NCBI GenBank assembly: GCA_938036625.1
Contig: CALHQH010000015.1
Coordinates: forward strand, 1-61,676
Reading direction: 5' to 3'
From: an uncultured Candidatus Saccharibacteria bacterium
GTDB taxonomy: Bacteria; Patescibacteriota; Saccharimonadia; Saccharimonadales; Saccharimonadaceae
DNA length: 61,676 bases
The notes under the pieces are model-generated. The model was not told the DNA's origin and searched no databases. It saw only the letters and a program-made list of their open reading frames with translations. Below, piece by piece: positions 1 through 8,144 of this stretch (within the stretch, counting starts at the first letter, position 1; each line of letters opens with the position of its first letter). The position numbers were made by a program, and so were the translations under genes.

Positions 1-125
1 CCAGAGCGAGCCACAGTTGCTCGAACGACCTCAGCGTGGGGATGAATAGCTGCTAGATCGATCTGAGGAGCTTTAACTCAACACAAGCACGGTACGGGGT
101 GACAACATAGAACCCTAGACACATC

Positions 126-425
126 TCATGAGTTAGAGTTAGATCTGTGGCGATGTGAAGGCTGACTTCGAAGTGAAATTACTTGATATCCGTAGCGGTC
201 AATCTCTTCTGGTGGCCAGAAATCGATCTCCTTAGTTCGTAACACAGTACCAACAGTATGACGAACAGTCCGACCGGTCGGCACACCGTCATGAGTGACC
301 TCTACCTGCTCGAGAATATCACCCGGCTCAATCGTAATATCGGCGATACGCATATCAAACGTTTTTTCGCCTGAAAGTACTTGTTCGAATAGTTCCGGGT
401 ATGATTTTTTTCTCACGACCTTCAT
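126..425 (-). CDS. ASCH/PUA-like small protein (DUF3850-like)
   Basis: A 99-residue soluble protein. The N-terminal pattern, a basic start followed by YPELFEQVLSGEKTFDMRIAD and then EPGDIL, matches small ASCH/DUF3850-like domains in which a Lys/Arg pair and a GD turn form a putative RNA- or nucleotide-binding pocket. The last 15 residues are Ser/His/Arg-rich and probably disordered. The start has no strong ribosome site; a TACAAT box lies 11 bases upstream. It stands alone, divergent from the GH16 gene. The molecular role is not known; the family call rests on motif resemblance only. Confidence 0.6.
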   Translation of the reverse strand: MKVVRKKSYPELFEQVLSGEKTFDMRIADITIEPGDILEQVEVTHDGVPTGRTVRHTVGTVLRTKEIDFWPPEEIDRYGYQVISLRSQPSHRHRSNSNS

Positions 426-427
426 AT

Positions 428-691
428 AGTGTCGCTATTGTAAATCTTCGTGTGTAATTTGTCAAACAGAGGTAGCGATAATCGTAGCAAAAGCCACAAC
501 ATATTTTGAAATATAATAATTGCACCATGCATTGCTATTTTATGCAAAAAATGACCTCTGGCAGATCGATGTATATGATCAAAATAGACTATCTCGCTTG
601 CAAAAAATATGGATAAAGTTATTGTCTTGTGTTTGGCAAAGCAGAGTAGCTGTGATTAAATAAGAACAGCTAACGAACATAAGGAGGGGAT
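428..691. other. AT-rich divergent intergenic region
   Basis: A 264-base AT-rich gap between the divergent ASCH-like and GH16 genes. It must hold both promoters. A strong ribosome site (AAGGAGGGG) ends it on the plus strand. I see no RNA gene or convincing reading frame. Confidence 0.5.
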
Positions 692-1960
692 ATGTTGGCA
701 ACACGAACAACAAAACAAGCAAAAGCTGGCTTGGCGCTTGGGCTAACCATGGCGTGCGCTATAATGGGTACAAACTGTGCCATAGCGCAGTCAGTATCGG
801 CAGTCGATCATCTGCCGCGTGATGTACAGGCGCATTATAAAAAAGTGTGGGGTGATGAATTTGACGGTAATAAACTCGACACAACCAAATGGGCTGTACC
901 GACGGGTTGCTTTGACCTTGCATCAGGTATGGAAGGGCGCTTCCGGACAGACATGGTGCGCCAGTACGATGGCAAACTCCATCTCCTCGCGCAGTATGAT
1001 AAAAATGGCAGGCCATGCCAGGCCGGTCATGCTGCCTTCTCGACAGGGATGGTAAACTCGCACTACCTCAGCGACTGGAAGGACAAAAGCGTCGCTCATG
1101 CCTGGAGCCCCGGTACCTACTACGAAGCGTCTATCAAACTGCCAGAGGGTAACAAGAGCAGTGGTGCTCGAGCAAGCTGGGCGTCATTTTGGCTCACCAG
1201 CACAACATTCAACTGGCCGGCCAGTGGTGAGCTCGATGTCTTCGAATCGCGTGGCTATGACTCGGGCTGGCTACAAGCCAATGTCCATACGCAGCTACGC
1301 CAGGGTAATAAAGAGCGTTCACACCAGCACCAGCGTGTTCTCAATCGGAATATCGTTGGTAATACACAAAATGCCTTCCACACCTACGGTGTCTTGAATA
1401 AGAAGGATGGGACGATCGAATTCTACTATGATGGGCGCATGGTACACCACGTGGCGCCAGATGATGCAAACTGGCCCTTTGCCAAGGCAGCTAATAAACT
1501 CTTCATTCGCTTGAATCACCAGGTTGGCGGCCTCAATGAGCCATACAAGAAGGCTAGCCCTAAGGATTACGAAGTCGCGAAAGATATGCAGGTCGACTAT
1601 GTGCGGGTCTACCAAGAAAAGACTGCTGCTGATAAGCCACAGGATGCGGTGGTGAGTGTGCCCGATTGGCGTCTCCGCAACAAGCTCAACCAAGCTATCG
1701 CCCAAGTGACCCATACAAAGCGCGGCGATGCCCAGCCCATGCTTGCCTCAGATCTCGAAAAACTAACCACCCTCGACCTCAGCATCCGCGATGGCGCAGA
1801 GTCGTGGGAGAAGATAAAGAACCTCGAAGGCATTCAACATGCAAAGAATCTCACCTTTGTTTCTCTCAAAAACACCGAGGTGAAGGATCTCACACCACTC
1901 AACAGCCTGAAGAAGCTGAAGAGTGTCGAGCTGAGCTGGCCGTTGACGATTAATCGATAG
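692..1960 (+). CDS. Secreted GH16 beta-glycanase with leucine-rich-repeat tail
   Basis: A 422-residue exported protein. The signal peptide is at about residues 1-36 (basic start, hydrophobic core, cleavage near VSA). A GH16 jelly-roll domain follows at about 48-310. Its active-site motif ELDVFE spans 180-185, giving nucleophile E180, D182 and acid/base E185, as in endo-beta-glucanases, agarases and carrageenases. Residues about 323-415 resemble an internalin cap plus two or three leucine-rich repeats, suggesting binding to a surface. The start is set by an excellent ribosome site. GH16 enzymes cut internal beta-1,3/1,4 glucan or galactan links; the exact substrate cannot be read from sequence. 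A terminator follows. The enzyme call is firm; the repeat domain is moderately sure. Confidence 0.88.
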   Translation: MLATRTTKQAKAGLALGLTMACAIMGTNCAIAQSVSAVDHLPRDVQAHYKKVWGDEFDGNKLDTTKWAVPTGCFDLASGMEGRFRTDMVRQYDGKLHLLAQYDKNGRPCQAGHAAFSTGMVNSHYLSDWKDKSVAHAWSPGTYYEASIKLPEGNKSSGARASWASFWLTSTTFNWPASGELDVFESRGYDSGWLQANVHTQLRQGNKERSHQHQRVLNRNIVGNTQNAFHTYGVLNKKDGTIEFYYDGRMVHHVAPDDANWPFAKAANKLFIRLNHQVGGLNEPYKKASPKDYEVAKDMQVDYVRVYQEKTAADKPQDAVVSVPDWRLRNKLNQAIAQVTHTKRGDAQPMLASDLEKLTTLDLSIRDGAESWEKIKNLEGIQHAKNLTFVSLKNTEVKDLTPLNSLKKLKSVELSWPLTINR

Positions 1961-1978
1961 ATTAGTGTACTCCATAGA

Positions 1979-2005
1979 AAATACAGGGCTATGCCTTGTA
2001 TTTTT
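1979..2005. terminator. Bidirectional terminator between convergent genes
   Basis: An 11-bp inverted repeat (AAATACAGGGC, loop TAT, GCCTTGTATTT with one G-T pair) followed by T's on both strands. It lies between the GH16 gene and the convergent PPOX-like gene and can serve both. Confidence 0.8.
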
Positions 2006-2019
2006 CTATAGAGAAAGGT

Positions 2020-2475
2020 CTATCTCTTGAATGTAATTTTTTTGCGGGTATCAATGTAATAACCATCGATCGAATCTTCGCTGTTTGTCCAAGCCTCGGT
2101 GATGGGCATTGTATACAGACGAGTTGGTGCTACGCCCATGCAGTCTGAAGAAGTAAGCTGAAATTGCTGAGCCTTACTGTTGTAGATGGCGATTGCTTCA
2201 GTGAGCTCACTATCTACTACTTGATGAGCAACACCGCGACAGTATAAGCCAACACCATGGCCTTCTGGGGTGGTTGAGTCGTAAATTGTCATAAACACAC
2301 GGTGGTTATGTTCGATATTTTGTGAGTGCTGAGCAGCTATTGGTGACCACCAATATACTGCGCCATCTGCATACGCAAAAAACACTGGCGTATTCCACGG
2401 CTGGCCATCCGGTGAGACAGTCGCAAGATTTGCGTAGGCGTTGCTATATAAGAGTGCTTGTGTCGAATGATCCAT
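2020..2475 (-). CDS. Pyridoxamine 5'-phosphate oxidase-like (split-barrel FMN) protein
   Basis: A 151-residue protein of the split beta-barrel PPOX-like superfamily. The early ANLATVSPDGQPWNTPVFFAY stretch is the typical first strand pair, followed by the VYWWSP and HNHRVFMTIYD strands. Such proteins bind FMN or F420, or are haem-related; the substrate cannot be assigned. It is the last gene of the minus-strand run from 4255 but has its own TATACC box six bases before the ATG, so it is probably also transcribed separately with almost no leader. A true PdxH function is unlikely because the protein is short. Confidence 0.75.
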   Translation of the reverse strand: MDHSTQALLYSNAYANLATVSPDGQPWNTPVFFAYADGAVYWWSPIAAQHSQNIEHNHRVFMTIYDSTTPEGHGVGLYCRGVAHQVVDSELTEAIAIYNSKAQQFQLTSSDCMGVAPTRLYTMPITEAWTNSEDSIDGYYIDTRKKITFKR

Positions 2476-2492
2476 AAGTAAGGTATAATTAA

Positions 2493-2900
2493 CTACCGCT
2501 TGATAGCTTCTTGGATTTTTGTACGTTGGCGGGTAAAAGCGTGAGGGAGGATATGCTCAATTGCCTGTGGGCCGTTTGTAGTCAAGACAGTAATACTTGG
2601 CGCATAATCGTGAAAGATCTGACGGCATTTGCCACACATGTCGACAATTTCGATCTTTCTCGTGTCATCATTTTTGCGTACTGCGACGACTGAATCGAAA
2701 TCGTAAATGCCTCGATTAATAGCGATTGCCAGTGCAGCTGTCTCGGCGCAGACGAAGCCAAGAAAATGATCGATGTTGACTGCAGAGATCACCTCGCCGG
2801 ATTGGCAACGCAAAGCGGCTGCCACAGTGTGAATTGGTGGTGTGTGTCGCTGCTCGAGGAGCGCCTGGGCGATGGTAAAAAGCTCAGTATCGTTATGCAT
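2493..2900 (-). CDS. Cytidine deaminase-like zinc hydrolase
   Basis: A 135-residue protein of the CDA fold, the usual size for tetrameric cytidine or blasticidin-S deaminases. The zinc site is visible: C51-A-E53 (catalytic Glu) and C89-x-x-C92 followed by RQ. The normal PCGxCRQ motif reads MCGKCRQ here, so the conserved Pro is lost. The HTVAAAL segment near residue 24 is typical of this group. The likely role is pyrimidine nucleoside salvage, fitting an organism with little de novo synthesis. It lies 35 bases after pheS on the same strand. Blasticidin-type or other substrates cannot be excluded. Confidence 0.78.
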   Translation of the reverse strand: MHNDTELFTIAQALLEQRHTPPIHTVAAALRCQSGEVISAVNIDHFLGFVCAETAALAIAINRGIYDFDSVVAVRKNDDTRKIEIVDMCGKCRQIFHDYAPSITVLTTNGPQAIEHILPHAFTRQRTKIQEAIKR

Positions 2901-2935
2901 ATGGTGAACCTTGGTTATAAAACGAATAGACGAGG

Positions 2936-3979
2936 CTAAAACTGCCGCAAAAAATCCAATTTGCCGCTCTCGAAATGTCGCACATCCTCGATGCCGTATT
3001 TCATCATCACGAGGCGGTCGATGCCGCAGCCAAAAGCAAAGCCGGTGTAGGTGTCGGGGTCGATGTTGGCTGCCCGCAGCACATTGGGGTGGATCAAGCC
3101 GCAGCCAATCAGCTCCACCCAGCCTTCGCCACTACACACCTTGCAGCCTGGGTCTTTGCCCTCGCAGAAGGGGCAGCTTAGGGCAAACTCAAAGCTTGGC
3201 TCGGTGAAGGGAAAGTAGAAGGGGTTGACCCGCACATCGAGCTGCTTGCCGTAGTAGCTTTGCAAAAATTCCTGCAAGGTGGCAATCAAGTTACCGACGT
3301 TGACTCCCTTAGCTACATAGACACCCTCCACTTGGTAGAAGGTGTGCTCGTGCCGGGCATCCAGGTCCTCATTACGGAAGACGCGATCAGGCACGATGGC
3401 CGCAATAGCCTCGCCTGCGTCCAGCTTATGGCGATAGGTGGTTAGGACGCGGTTTTGCATGGTACTGGTGTGAGCCGGCGCAATCAGGCGGTCGCCCTGC
3501 GCGTCTGTCTCGACGGTCATAAAGGTGTCGTAATCATCGCGGGCGGGGTGGCCTTTGGGGAAGTTGAGGCTCTCGAACATATGGAACTGATCATCGATCT
3601 CGCGCGATTCTTCCACTGCAAACCCCATGCGGTAGAAGATATCGCTAATCCGCTCGATCTCTTGCATTAATGGATGCGTTGAGCCCTGGTTTGCAGGTAG
3701 TAATGGTGGAATAGCAGTGTTGATATCCATCGGTGCGGTGACGTCGATTGGCGTGCGCTCGACGGTCTCGAGCTCCTCGAGGCGGTGCTCGATGGCGGCT
3801 TGCACAGCTTGCTTGAGCTCATTAACACGCTTGCCAAATGGCCCACGCTCCGCTGGGGGGAGGGATGTAATATGTCCATACAGTGCGCGCAGTTCCTTGT
3901 GGCGCAGCACTTCGCGCGGGGTGGTTGATTGGCTCACGGCCAGAAGCAGTTTTTGCTGGATAGCATCAAGGTCTGTCAT
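2936..3979 (-). CDS. pheS: Phenylalanine--tRNA ligase alpha subunit
   Basis: A 347-residue catalytic subunit of the (alpha-beta)2 PheRS that charges tRNA-Phe. An N-terminal coiled coil (1-85) is followed by the class II core. The region with CPFC, CKVC and then ELIGCGLIHPNVL is the zinc-knuckle variant plus motif found in many PheS proteins. The C-terminal FGCGIDRLVMMKYGIEDVR is class II motif 3. The start has a GGAG site 10 bases upstream and lies 12 bases after the preceding small membrane gene. Unusually, pheT is not next door but about 8 kb away on the other strand. Confidence 0.97.
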   Translation of the reverse strand: MTDLDAIQQKLLLAVSQSTTPREVLRHKELRALYGHITSLPPAERGPFGKRVNELKQAVQAAIEHRLEELETVERTPIDVTAPMDINTAIPPLLPANQGSTHPLMQEIERISDIFYRMGFAVEESREIDDQFHMFESLNFPKGHPARDDYDTFMTVETDAQGDRLIAPAHTSTMQNRVLTTYRHKLDAGEAIAAIVPDRVFRNEDLDARHEHTFYQVEGVYVAKGVNVGNLIATLQEFLQSYYGKQLDVRVNPFYFPFTEPSFEFALSCPFCEGKDPGCKVCSGEGWVELIGCGLIHPNVLRAANIDPDTYTGFAFGCGIDRLVMMKYGIEDVRHFESGKLDFLRQF

Positions 3980-3991
3980 ACTGCTACTCCG

Positions 3992-4255
3992 TTATTGCTG
4001 CCCATTGATAGTTAGTGCAACAAAAAAGCCAAAGGTAAGCAGCGCAAGAAAGCCAACGACCAGCCACACCCCAGCTAGTGTGGTTGTTTGCTTGGTGCCT
4101 TTGAGGTATTCGGATTGCTCGACGTCGGTGTCGCCACTCGCTGGTGCGGCGCCGTTGCCAGTGTGGCTGCTGGCGGCTGCTTTGGCGCGGAGATCGGCCG
4201 CGATGCGCTCTTGCAGCTCGCTGCGCGTTTGGTCTTGTTTCATATATTGTCCCAT
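3992..4255 (-). CDS. Small single-pass membrane protein upstream of pheS
   Basis: An 87-residue protein with a charged N-terminal half (about 1-55) and one C-terminal transmembrane helix (about 60-82). I recognise no family. It is the first gene of the pheS run. The ATG at 4255 lies six bases after a perfect TATACT box read on the minus strand, so the transcript should be nearly leaderless. The topology suggests a tail-anchored protein with its N-terminus in the cytoplasm. Confidence 0.65.
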   Translation of the reverse strand: MGQYMKQDQTRSELQERIAADLRAKAAASSHTGNGAAPASGDTDVEQSEYLKGTKQTTTLAGVWLVVGFLALLTFGFFVALTINGQQ

Positions 4256-4261
4256 GTCTTT

Positions 4262-4267
4262 AGTATA
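4262..4267 (-). promoter_or_regulatory. -10 box, leaderless type, for the pheS run
   Basis: TATACT on the minus strand, preceded by TGC (extended -10), six bases before the ATG at 4255. Confidence 0.65.
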
Positions 4268-4320
4268 GCATTATTTGGCACGATCGACATCTGATATCGC
4301 CGACAAACAGAGTGATGTGA

Positions 4321-4326
4321 TATACT
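4321..4326 (+). promoter_or_regulatory. -10 box of the aquaporin gene
   Basis: TATACT preceded by TGA (extended -10). The leader is about 30 bases and carries a strong AAGGAGGG ribosome site, unlike the leaderless genes nearby. Confidence 0.6.
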
Positions 4327-4360
4327 AAAGGCGTAGTATCAACTAGTGAAGGAGGGACGT

Positions 4361-5257
4361 ATGGCTACCAAAAAAGCCGTTTCGACCAAAAAATCGGCCG
4401 CGAAAAACTCGGCCTCCCAGCCCCAGGCTGAACCAACCGTAAAGGCTGCATCGACCACATCAGCCACCAAGACCGTTGTCCGTAAGCGACACGAGCCAGC
4501 TCTGCCGAGCAACTTGCTCAACATTATTTTTGCTGAGCTGCTTGGTACATTTATGCTCACCATTGCCGCAATTGGTGCGGCAGCCCAATTTGTACCACTC
4601 TACCTTGGCCTCACACTGCTTGTGATTGCTGTGGCGGTGGGTGCAGTATCGGGCGCACATATCAACCCAGCGGTTACCTTTGGCCTCTGGACAATGCGCA
4701 AGCTCAAGACAGCGCTGGTGCCATTCTACTGGATTGCCCAGCTGCTTGGTGGGGCGCTGGCTGTCGTTGTGCTCAACGGCTTGAGTGGGAGTGCCTTCAA
4801 GCTCAGCTTCGAGCACTTTACTACCTTTAGCTGGGCGGTCTTTGGTGTTGAGCTCGTCGGTGCAGCAGTGTTGATGTTTGGCATTGCGGCTGCCGTATCG
4901 CGCGTGGCCGAGCTCAAGCAAACAGGCCAGGCAGTGGGGATCGGTCTATCCTTGGCCGTTGCTGCTATTGTGGCCGGTGGCCTGCTGACACAGGTGCAGG
5001 CTTCGGTGGACACATCGTCAGTCCAAGATATCAAACACTTGCCACACGAATTGCGTGCAAAGAGTGCAACACTCAACCCAGCAGTGGCCATCGCCGCAAC
5101 CGAGGCGCCAGACAGTAGCTTTACTGGCGCACAAGCAAGCCGTGGCGAGACTGGCTATAGCCGGCTGAGCCTTGAGGTGATTGCTGGTACCTTGATCGGT
5201 GCTGCACTTGGTGGCAACCTCTACCTGCTGGTAGCGGGCCGCAAAGCAGAGTCGTAA
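4361..5257 (+). CDS. Aquaporin / glycerol facilitator (MIP family)
   Basis: A 298-residue channel with six hydrophobic segments. Both pore signatures are present: NPA at 102-104 (SGAHINPAVTFG) and NPA at 239-241 (TLNPAVAIA), so water or small neutral solutes such as glycerol can be expected to pass. Two oddities stand out: a 50-residue Lys/Ala/Ser/Thr-rich N-terminal cytoplasmic extension, and a polar insert of about 30 residues (210-235) just before the second NPA loop. A GTG 15 bases upstream is in frame, but the ribosome site AAGGAGGG fits the ATG at 4361. A perfect hairpin follows the gene. Confidence 0.93.
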   Translation: MATKKAVSTKKSAAKNSASQPQAEPTVKAASTTSATKTVVRKRHEPALPSNLLNIIFAELLGTFMLTIAAIGAAAQFVPLYLGLTLLVIAVAVGAVSGAHINPAVTFGLWTMRKLKTALVPFYWIAQLLGGALAVVVLNGLSGSAFKLSFEHFTTFSWAVFGVELVGAAVLMFGIAAAVSRVAELKQTGQAVGIGLSLAVAAIVAGGLLTQVQASVDTSSVQDIKHLPHELRAKSATLNPAVAIAATEAPDSSFTGAQASRGETGYSRLSLEVIAGTLIGAALGGNLYLLVAGRKAES

Positions 5258-5280
5258 GCGATACGCGTTAAATTAAGACT

Positions 5281-5308
5281 AAGACCACTCTCTCAGTAGA
5301 GTGGTCTT
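5281..5308 (+). terminator. Terminator after the aquaporin gene
   Basis: A perfect 11-bp stem, AAGACCACTCT / AGAGTGGTCTT, with a 6-base loop, followed by GCTATATTT. The T-run is imperfect but the stem is strong. Confidence 0.75.
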
Positions 5309-5342
5309 GCTATATTTGCAAACATTCGCCATACTATAGCAT

Positions 5343-6335
5343 ATGAAAGATTCTCCCTCATCTCAAGCCGGAATTATAAAAGTAATTGCTACGCTCATTG
5401 GCGGCATTGTTGCAGTTGGCGCGATCGCCGTTGCAGCTGCCTTCTTGTGGCCCGCCCAGAAGGCAGAACTACGCACAGCAGATATCAAGCGACTGGATTA
5501 TGATAGCTCGATGGCGGCTATCAACCAGCAAATTACCCACGATACAGCAGAGGCTGGCCTGCGTAATGAATGCCGCTCGTTCGCTAAGACGCATGGCAAG
5601 AAAACAGCCAAGGCTATCTTACTTATCCACGGCATTAGCGGCTGCACCAGTGATATGGCTGATATTGCCAATGTATTCTACGAGCAGGGCTACAACGTTT
5701 ATGCGCCGCGCGTGCCACAGCATGGCTATGCCGACAAGAAGCGCCATGGTCAGATCTCCTTTAGCGATATGGTCAACTATATGACCACGAGCGCTCGCCA
5801 GGTTAGTGGCCTTGGTGAGGAAGTTGGGGTGGCCGGCCACTCTGGTGGTGGCAATATGGCGACGTGGCTTGCGCAATATGGTAACGGGCTCTTCTCGCGG
5901 GTGCTGCTCATCGCGCCGTTTTATGAGCCAGCGGCCAGCCAGGCGCCCAAGTGGCAGATCCCGCTCATGCGCAACCTCTACGGTAATAATATCCTGCCAG
6001 ACCGCTACAGTGGTAATGATGAGGTGAATGGCCTGTCGTATCGCACCCTGGCAAAGTACGTCACGCTCAAAGAAAACTACAAAGCCAACCTCGCTGCGCC
6101 TGGCCTCAAGCATGTTGGTGTGGTAGTGAGTGAGGGGGACCACGATATCGACCCAGATCTCGCGCACGACATCCCGCAAAAAATGGCAACTAACAACAAC
6201 GCCTCCTTCCAATACAAAAAATTCCCTGCCAGCATGAATATTGGCCACGACATGACCCGGCGTGCCTCACCAGGGGTGAGCGCTCATAGTGAGGAAGTAT
6301 TCCAAACCTACCTTAATGTGTACGAAGGGAAGTAA
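5343..6335 (+). CDS. Membrane-anchored alpha/beta hydrolase (copy 1)
   Basis: A 330-residue protein with one N-terminal transmembrane anchor (about 11-37), then an alpha/beta-hydrolase domain outside the membrane. The LLIHGISGC strand carries the oxyanion-hole region. The nucleophile elbow is GHSGGG with S167. A late Asp (SEGDHDIDPD) and the His in NIGHDM complete a likely triad. It resembles bacterial monoacylglycerol-lipase or carboxylesterase-type enzymes; the substrate is unknown. A close paralogue lies at 9263-10252 on the other strand. The start follows a CATACT box by seven bases. It may process host lipids, but that is inference. Confidence 0.82.
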   Translation: MKDSPSSQAGIIKVIATLIGGIVAVGAIAVAAAFLWPAQKAELRTADIKRLDYDSSMAAINQQITHDTAEAGLRNECRSFAKTHGKKTAKAILLIHGISGCTSDMADIANVFYEQGYNVYAPRVPQHGYADKKRHGQISFSDMVNYMTTSARQVSGLGEEVGVAGHSGGGNMATWLAQYGNGLFSRVLLIAPFYEPAASQAPKWQIPLMRNLYGNNILPDRYSGNDEVNGLSYRTLAKYVTLKENYKANLAAPGLKHVGVVVSEGDHDIDPDLAHDIPQKMATNNNASFQYKKFPASMNIGHDMTRRASPGVSAHSEEVFQTYLNVYEGK

Positions 6336-6343
6336 ATAATGGT

Positions 6344-6349
6344 ATAATA
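6344..6349 (+). promoter_or_regulatory. -10 box for the gene at 6382
   Basis: TATAAT preceded by TGG (extended -10), eight bases after the stop of the upstream hydrolase. AAAGGAG follows in the leader. Confidence 0.6.
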
Positions 6350-6381
6350 TATAATTATAAAAGAAAGGAGTGATATAGATT

Positions 6382-6951
6382 ATGAATAATTCGAGAGAGA
6401 GAGGAGTAGGAGCGCACGGGACTTCACCCAGTGAGGTAATATCTCCTGTTCCAAAAGAGCAGAATGAGGTTTCGTTTGCTGATGTGGTGGGGCCGGTCAT
6501 GCGTCTTGATGGTCTGTTAGGACACTTCGCAGAGAATGATAGAGCGGTTGACAAGGAAAATCTTATTGTTCTGACAACAGATAACGGTACGCTGGTTTGT
6601 CCAAAGCAGCAGTTGACCGAGCGCACCGATGAAGCGGGCAAGCGTACCTGGGAGGTCTCACCATATGCGATAGCACTGTGGAAAGTGACTGGGCTGAGCG
6701 GCAACGACGGTTGGACGCGTGCAGCGAGTTTAGCTGATCCAATTTATGAAATAGGCGGACGTCAATGCAGCTTGTTTGATATTGCTACCAACCCAGAGAT
6801 ATCTGATGAGGACAAACAATTTGTCCTTCGGTGTGTTTTGGCTGAGGAAGGTGGAGGAGCAGGTTGGAACGGCGACCCTGACTTCAATAAGAAGCGTGAG
6901 GAGGTTGTTGCATATATTAAGAATGTCCTTGGTGTCTCTGTCGAAGAATAG
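6382..6951 (+). CDS. Orphan soluble protein
   Basis: A 189-residue acidic protein with no signal peptide or membrane segment. The first 30 residues are low-complexity and probably disordered. The middle contains two CxxxxL-type hydrophobic patches, and the C-terminus is helical (EEVVAYIKNVLGV). I recognise no family. The start is well supported by AAAGGAG 13 bases upstream and a TATAAT box. It sits in the accessory stretch between the hydrolase and a decayed membrane ORF. Confidence 0.6.
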   Translation: MNNSRERGVGAHGTSPSEVISPVPKEQNEVSFADVVGPVMRLDGLLGHFAENDRAVDKENLIVLTTDNGTLVCPKQQLTERTDEAGKRTWEVSPYAIALWKVTGLSGNDGWTRAASLADPIYEIGGRQCSLFDIATNPEISDEDKQFVLRCVLAEEGGGAGWNGDPDFNKKREEVVAYIKNVLGVSVEE

Positions 6952-7000
6952 ATAAATTACTGGTATATATTTGAATCGCGTCGCGTATCCATCAACAGAG

Positions 7001-7215
7001 ATGATCGTCATCATTATTCTCGAAGAATCGATCATTGCGCTGGCTCTGCTTGGTGTAACGGTCTCTGCATAGCCTATAGCTTTGTTGTTGTGCCACAGGT
7101 GATTGGTATGTCGCTGATACTGACGCCTGTCGCCGGCTTGCTACTGATTGGCAATCTATCGTTTATGCTGGGTCGGTCGCAGGCGATTGAGCGGTGGCGC
7201 ACGAAGCATCTGTAG
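7001..7215 (+). pseudogene. Possible frameshifted small membrane protein
   Basis: Two short open stretches in different frames join into what looks like one membrane protein. The ATG at 7001 gives MIVIIILEESIIALALLG and stops at 7072. A second frame then runs FVVVPQVIGMSLILTPVAGL to a charged end at a TAG near 7215. Both halves are hydrophobic and continuous in character, and a good terminator follows at 7252. A TTG at 6971 would extend the first part. This may be a decayed gene or chance; no family is recognisable. Confidence 0.35.
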
Positions 7216-7251
7216 CAATAACAAGCGCAGCCGATACGTTAAATTATGAAA

Positions 7252-7278
7252 ACCAGCAGAACACACTGCTGGTTTTTT
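7252..7278 (+). terminator. Rho-independent terminator
   Basis: An 8-bp perfect stem ACCAGCAG / CTGCTGGT with a 6-base loop and six T's. Confidence 0.88.
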
Positions 7279-7414
7279 ACATATCAAGACTATTCCGTCA
7301 TATAAAAGAACATACTATTGACATTATATCGAGCTACGGTATACAATAAGAATATATGATATATCGCACTACGATACATATGACTTCGATGTACCAATCG
7401 AGAAAGGATGATTA

Positions 7415-8113
7415 ATGGATAAAACAACGAAACGACGGGATGACGTAAAAATTCTGCTGGCATACTTTGCTGGCTACATGGTGGGTATGACAGCATTGTC
7501 GTATGTGCTGGAGCAGTTTGCTGCTATATCGTCCACGAGCGTGCTTGGGCTCATCATCAATGCTGTAGCAAGTGTGCTTCTGCTTGGCTATATTGTAATG
7601 AAGAAACGAGCTGAACTTGCTGCTGCATGGCGCACTGCACGGCAGGCACCGGGCAAGAATAGCTGGTTTGTCGTCAAGTATTTTCTCTTTGCATATCTTG
7701 CAACGATGCCGGTAGCACTCCTGCTTGCTGCGCTGCAGGTGACTAACCAAAACCAAATGGCGCTTGTTGGCCTCTTTGGTGGAGCGCTATGGTATGCGGT
7801 ATTTATGGCGGTGGTATTTGGGCCGATCGTAGAGGAAGTTGTCTTTCGTGGAGTTATCTTTGCTCGCTTATTGCAAAAATCTCGTGTTCTTGCTTATGCA
7901 GCATCAATGGTACTCTTTGCACTTGTACACGTAGCACCCTATATGCTTACAGGGGAAGTCAAAAATGGTCTAGCGATTATGAGCTATCTGCCACTAGCAT
8001 TCTTCTTGTGCCGAGCCTATGAACAAAAGAAGAGCCTCTACGCCTCAATGGGTGTACACCTCCTGCAGAATAGCCTCGCGACGATACTCCTTGTGCTCGC
8101 AACTCATGGCTAG
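7415..8113 (+). CDS. CPBP-family intramembrane protease
   Basis: A 232-residue protein with six or so hydrophobic segments. The CPBP (Abi, Rce1-like) signature is clear: EEVVFRG at 140-146 (E140, E141, R145), a His in FALVHV (H172), and a third His motif near MGVHLLQN. Such proteins cleave within membranes, mature prenylated or bacteriocin peptides, or give immunity to them. An AAAGGAT site precedes the ATG. It is followed at 30 bases by a PadR regulator and then a DUF2812 protein, so the three form a likely regulated unit. The substrate is unknown. Confidence 0.87.
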   Translation: MDKTTKRRDDVKILLAYFAGYMVGMTALSYVLEQFAAISSTSVLGLIINAVASVLLLGYIVMKKRAELAAAWRTARQAPGKNSWFVVKYFLFAYLATMPVALLLAALQVTNQNQMALVGLFGGALWYAVFMAVVFGPIVEEVVFRGVIFARLLQKSRVLAYAASMVLFALVHVAPYMLTGEVKNGLAIMSYLPLAFFLCRAYEQKKSLYASMGVHLLQNSLATILLVLATHG

Positions 8114-8119
8114 GCAAGG

Positions 8120-8125
8120 TATAAT
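8120..8125 (+). promoter_or_regulatory. -10 box for the padR-like gene
   Basis: TATAAT at the end of the CPBP gene, 19 bases before the PadR start. It suggests the regulator can be transcribed on its own. Confidence 0.5.
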
Positions 8126-8144
8126 ATACACGAAGGAAGCGCGC

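Noticed and set aside
1..125. A TTCGA-like loop near 21-30 (minus strand) suggesting a tRNA T-arm
   Set aside because: The flanking five bases do not pair and no acceptor or anticodon stem can be drawn.
3717..4268. A 183-residue plus-strand frame over the pheS start and the small membrane gene
   Set aside because: It covers two real minus-strand genes and is Ser/Arg-rich as expected of a shadow frame.
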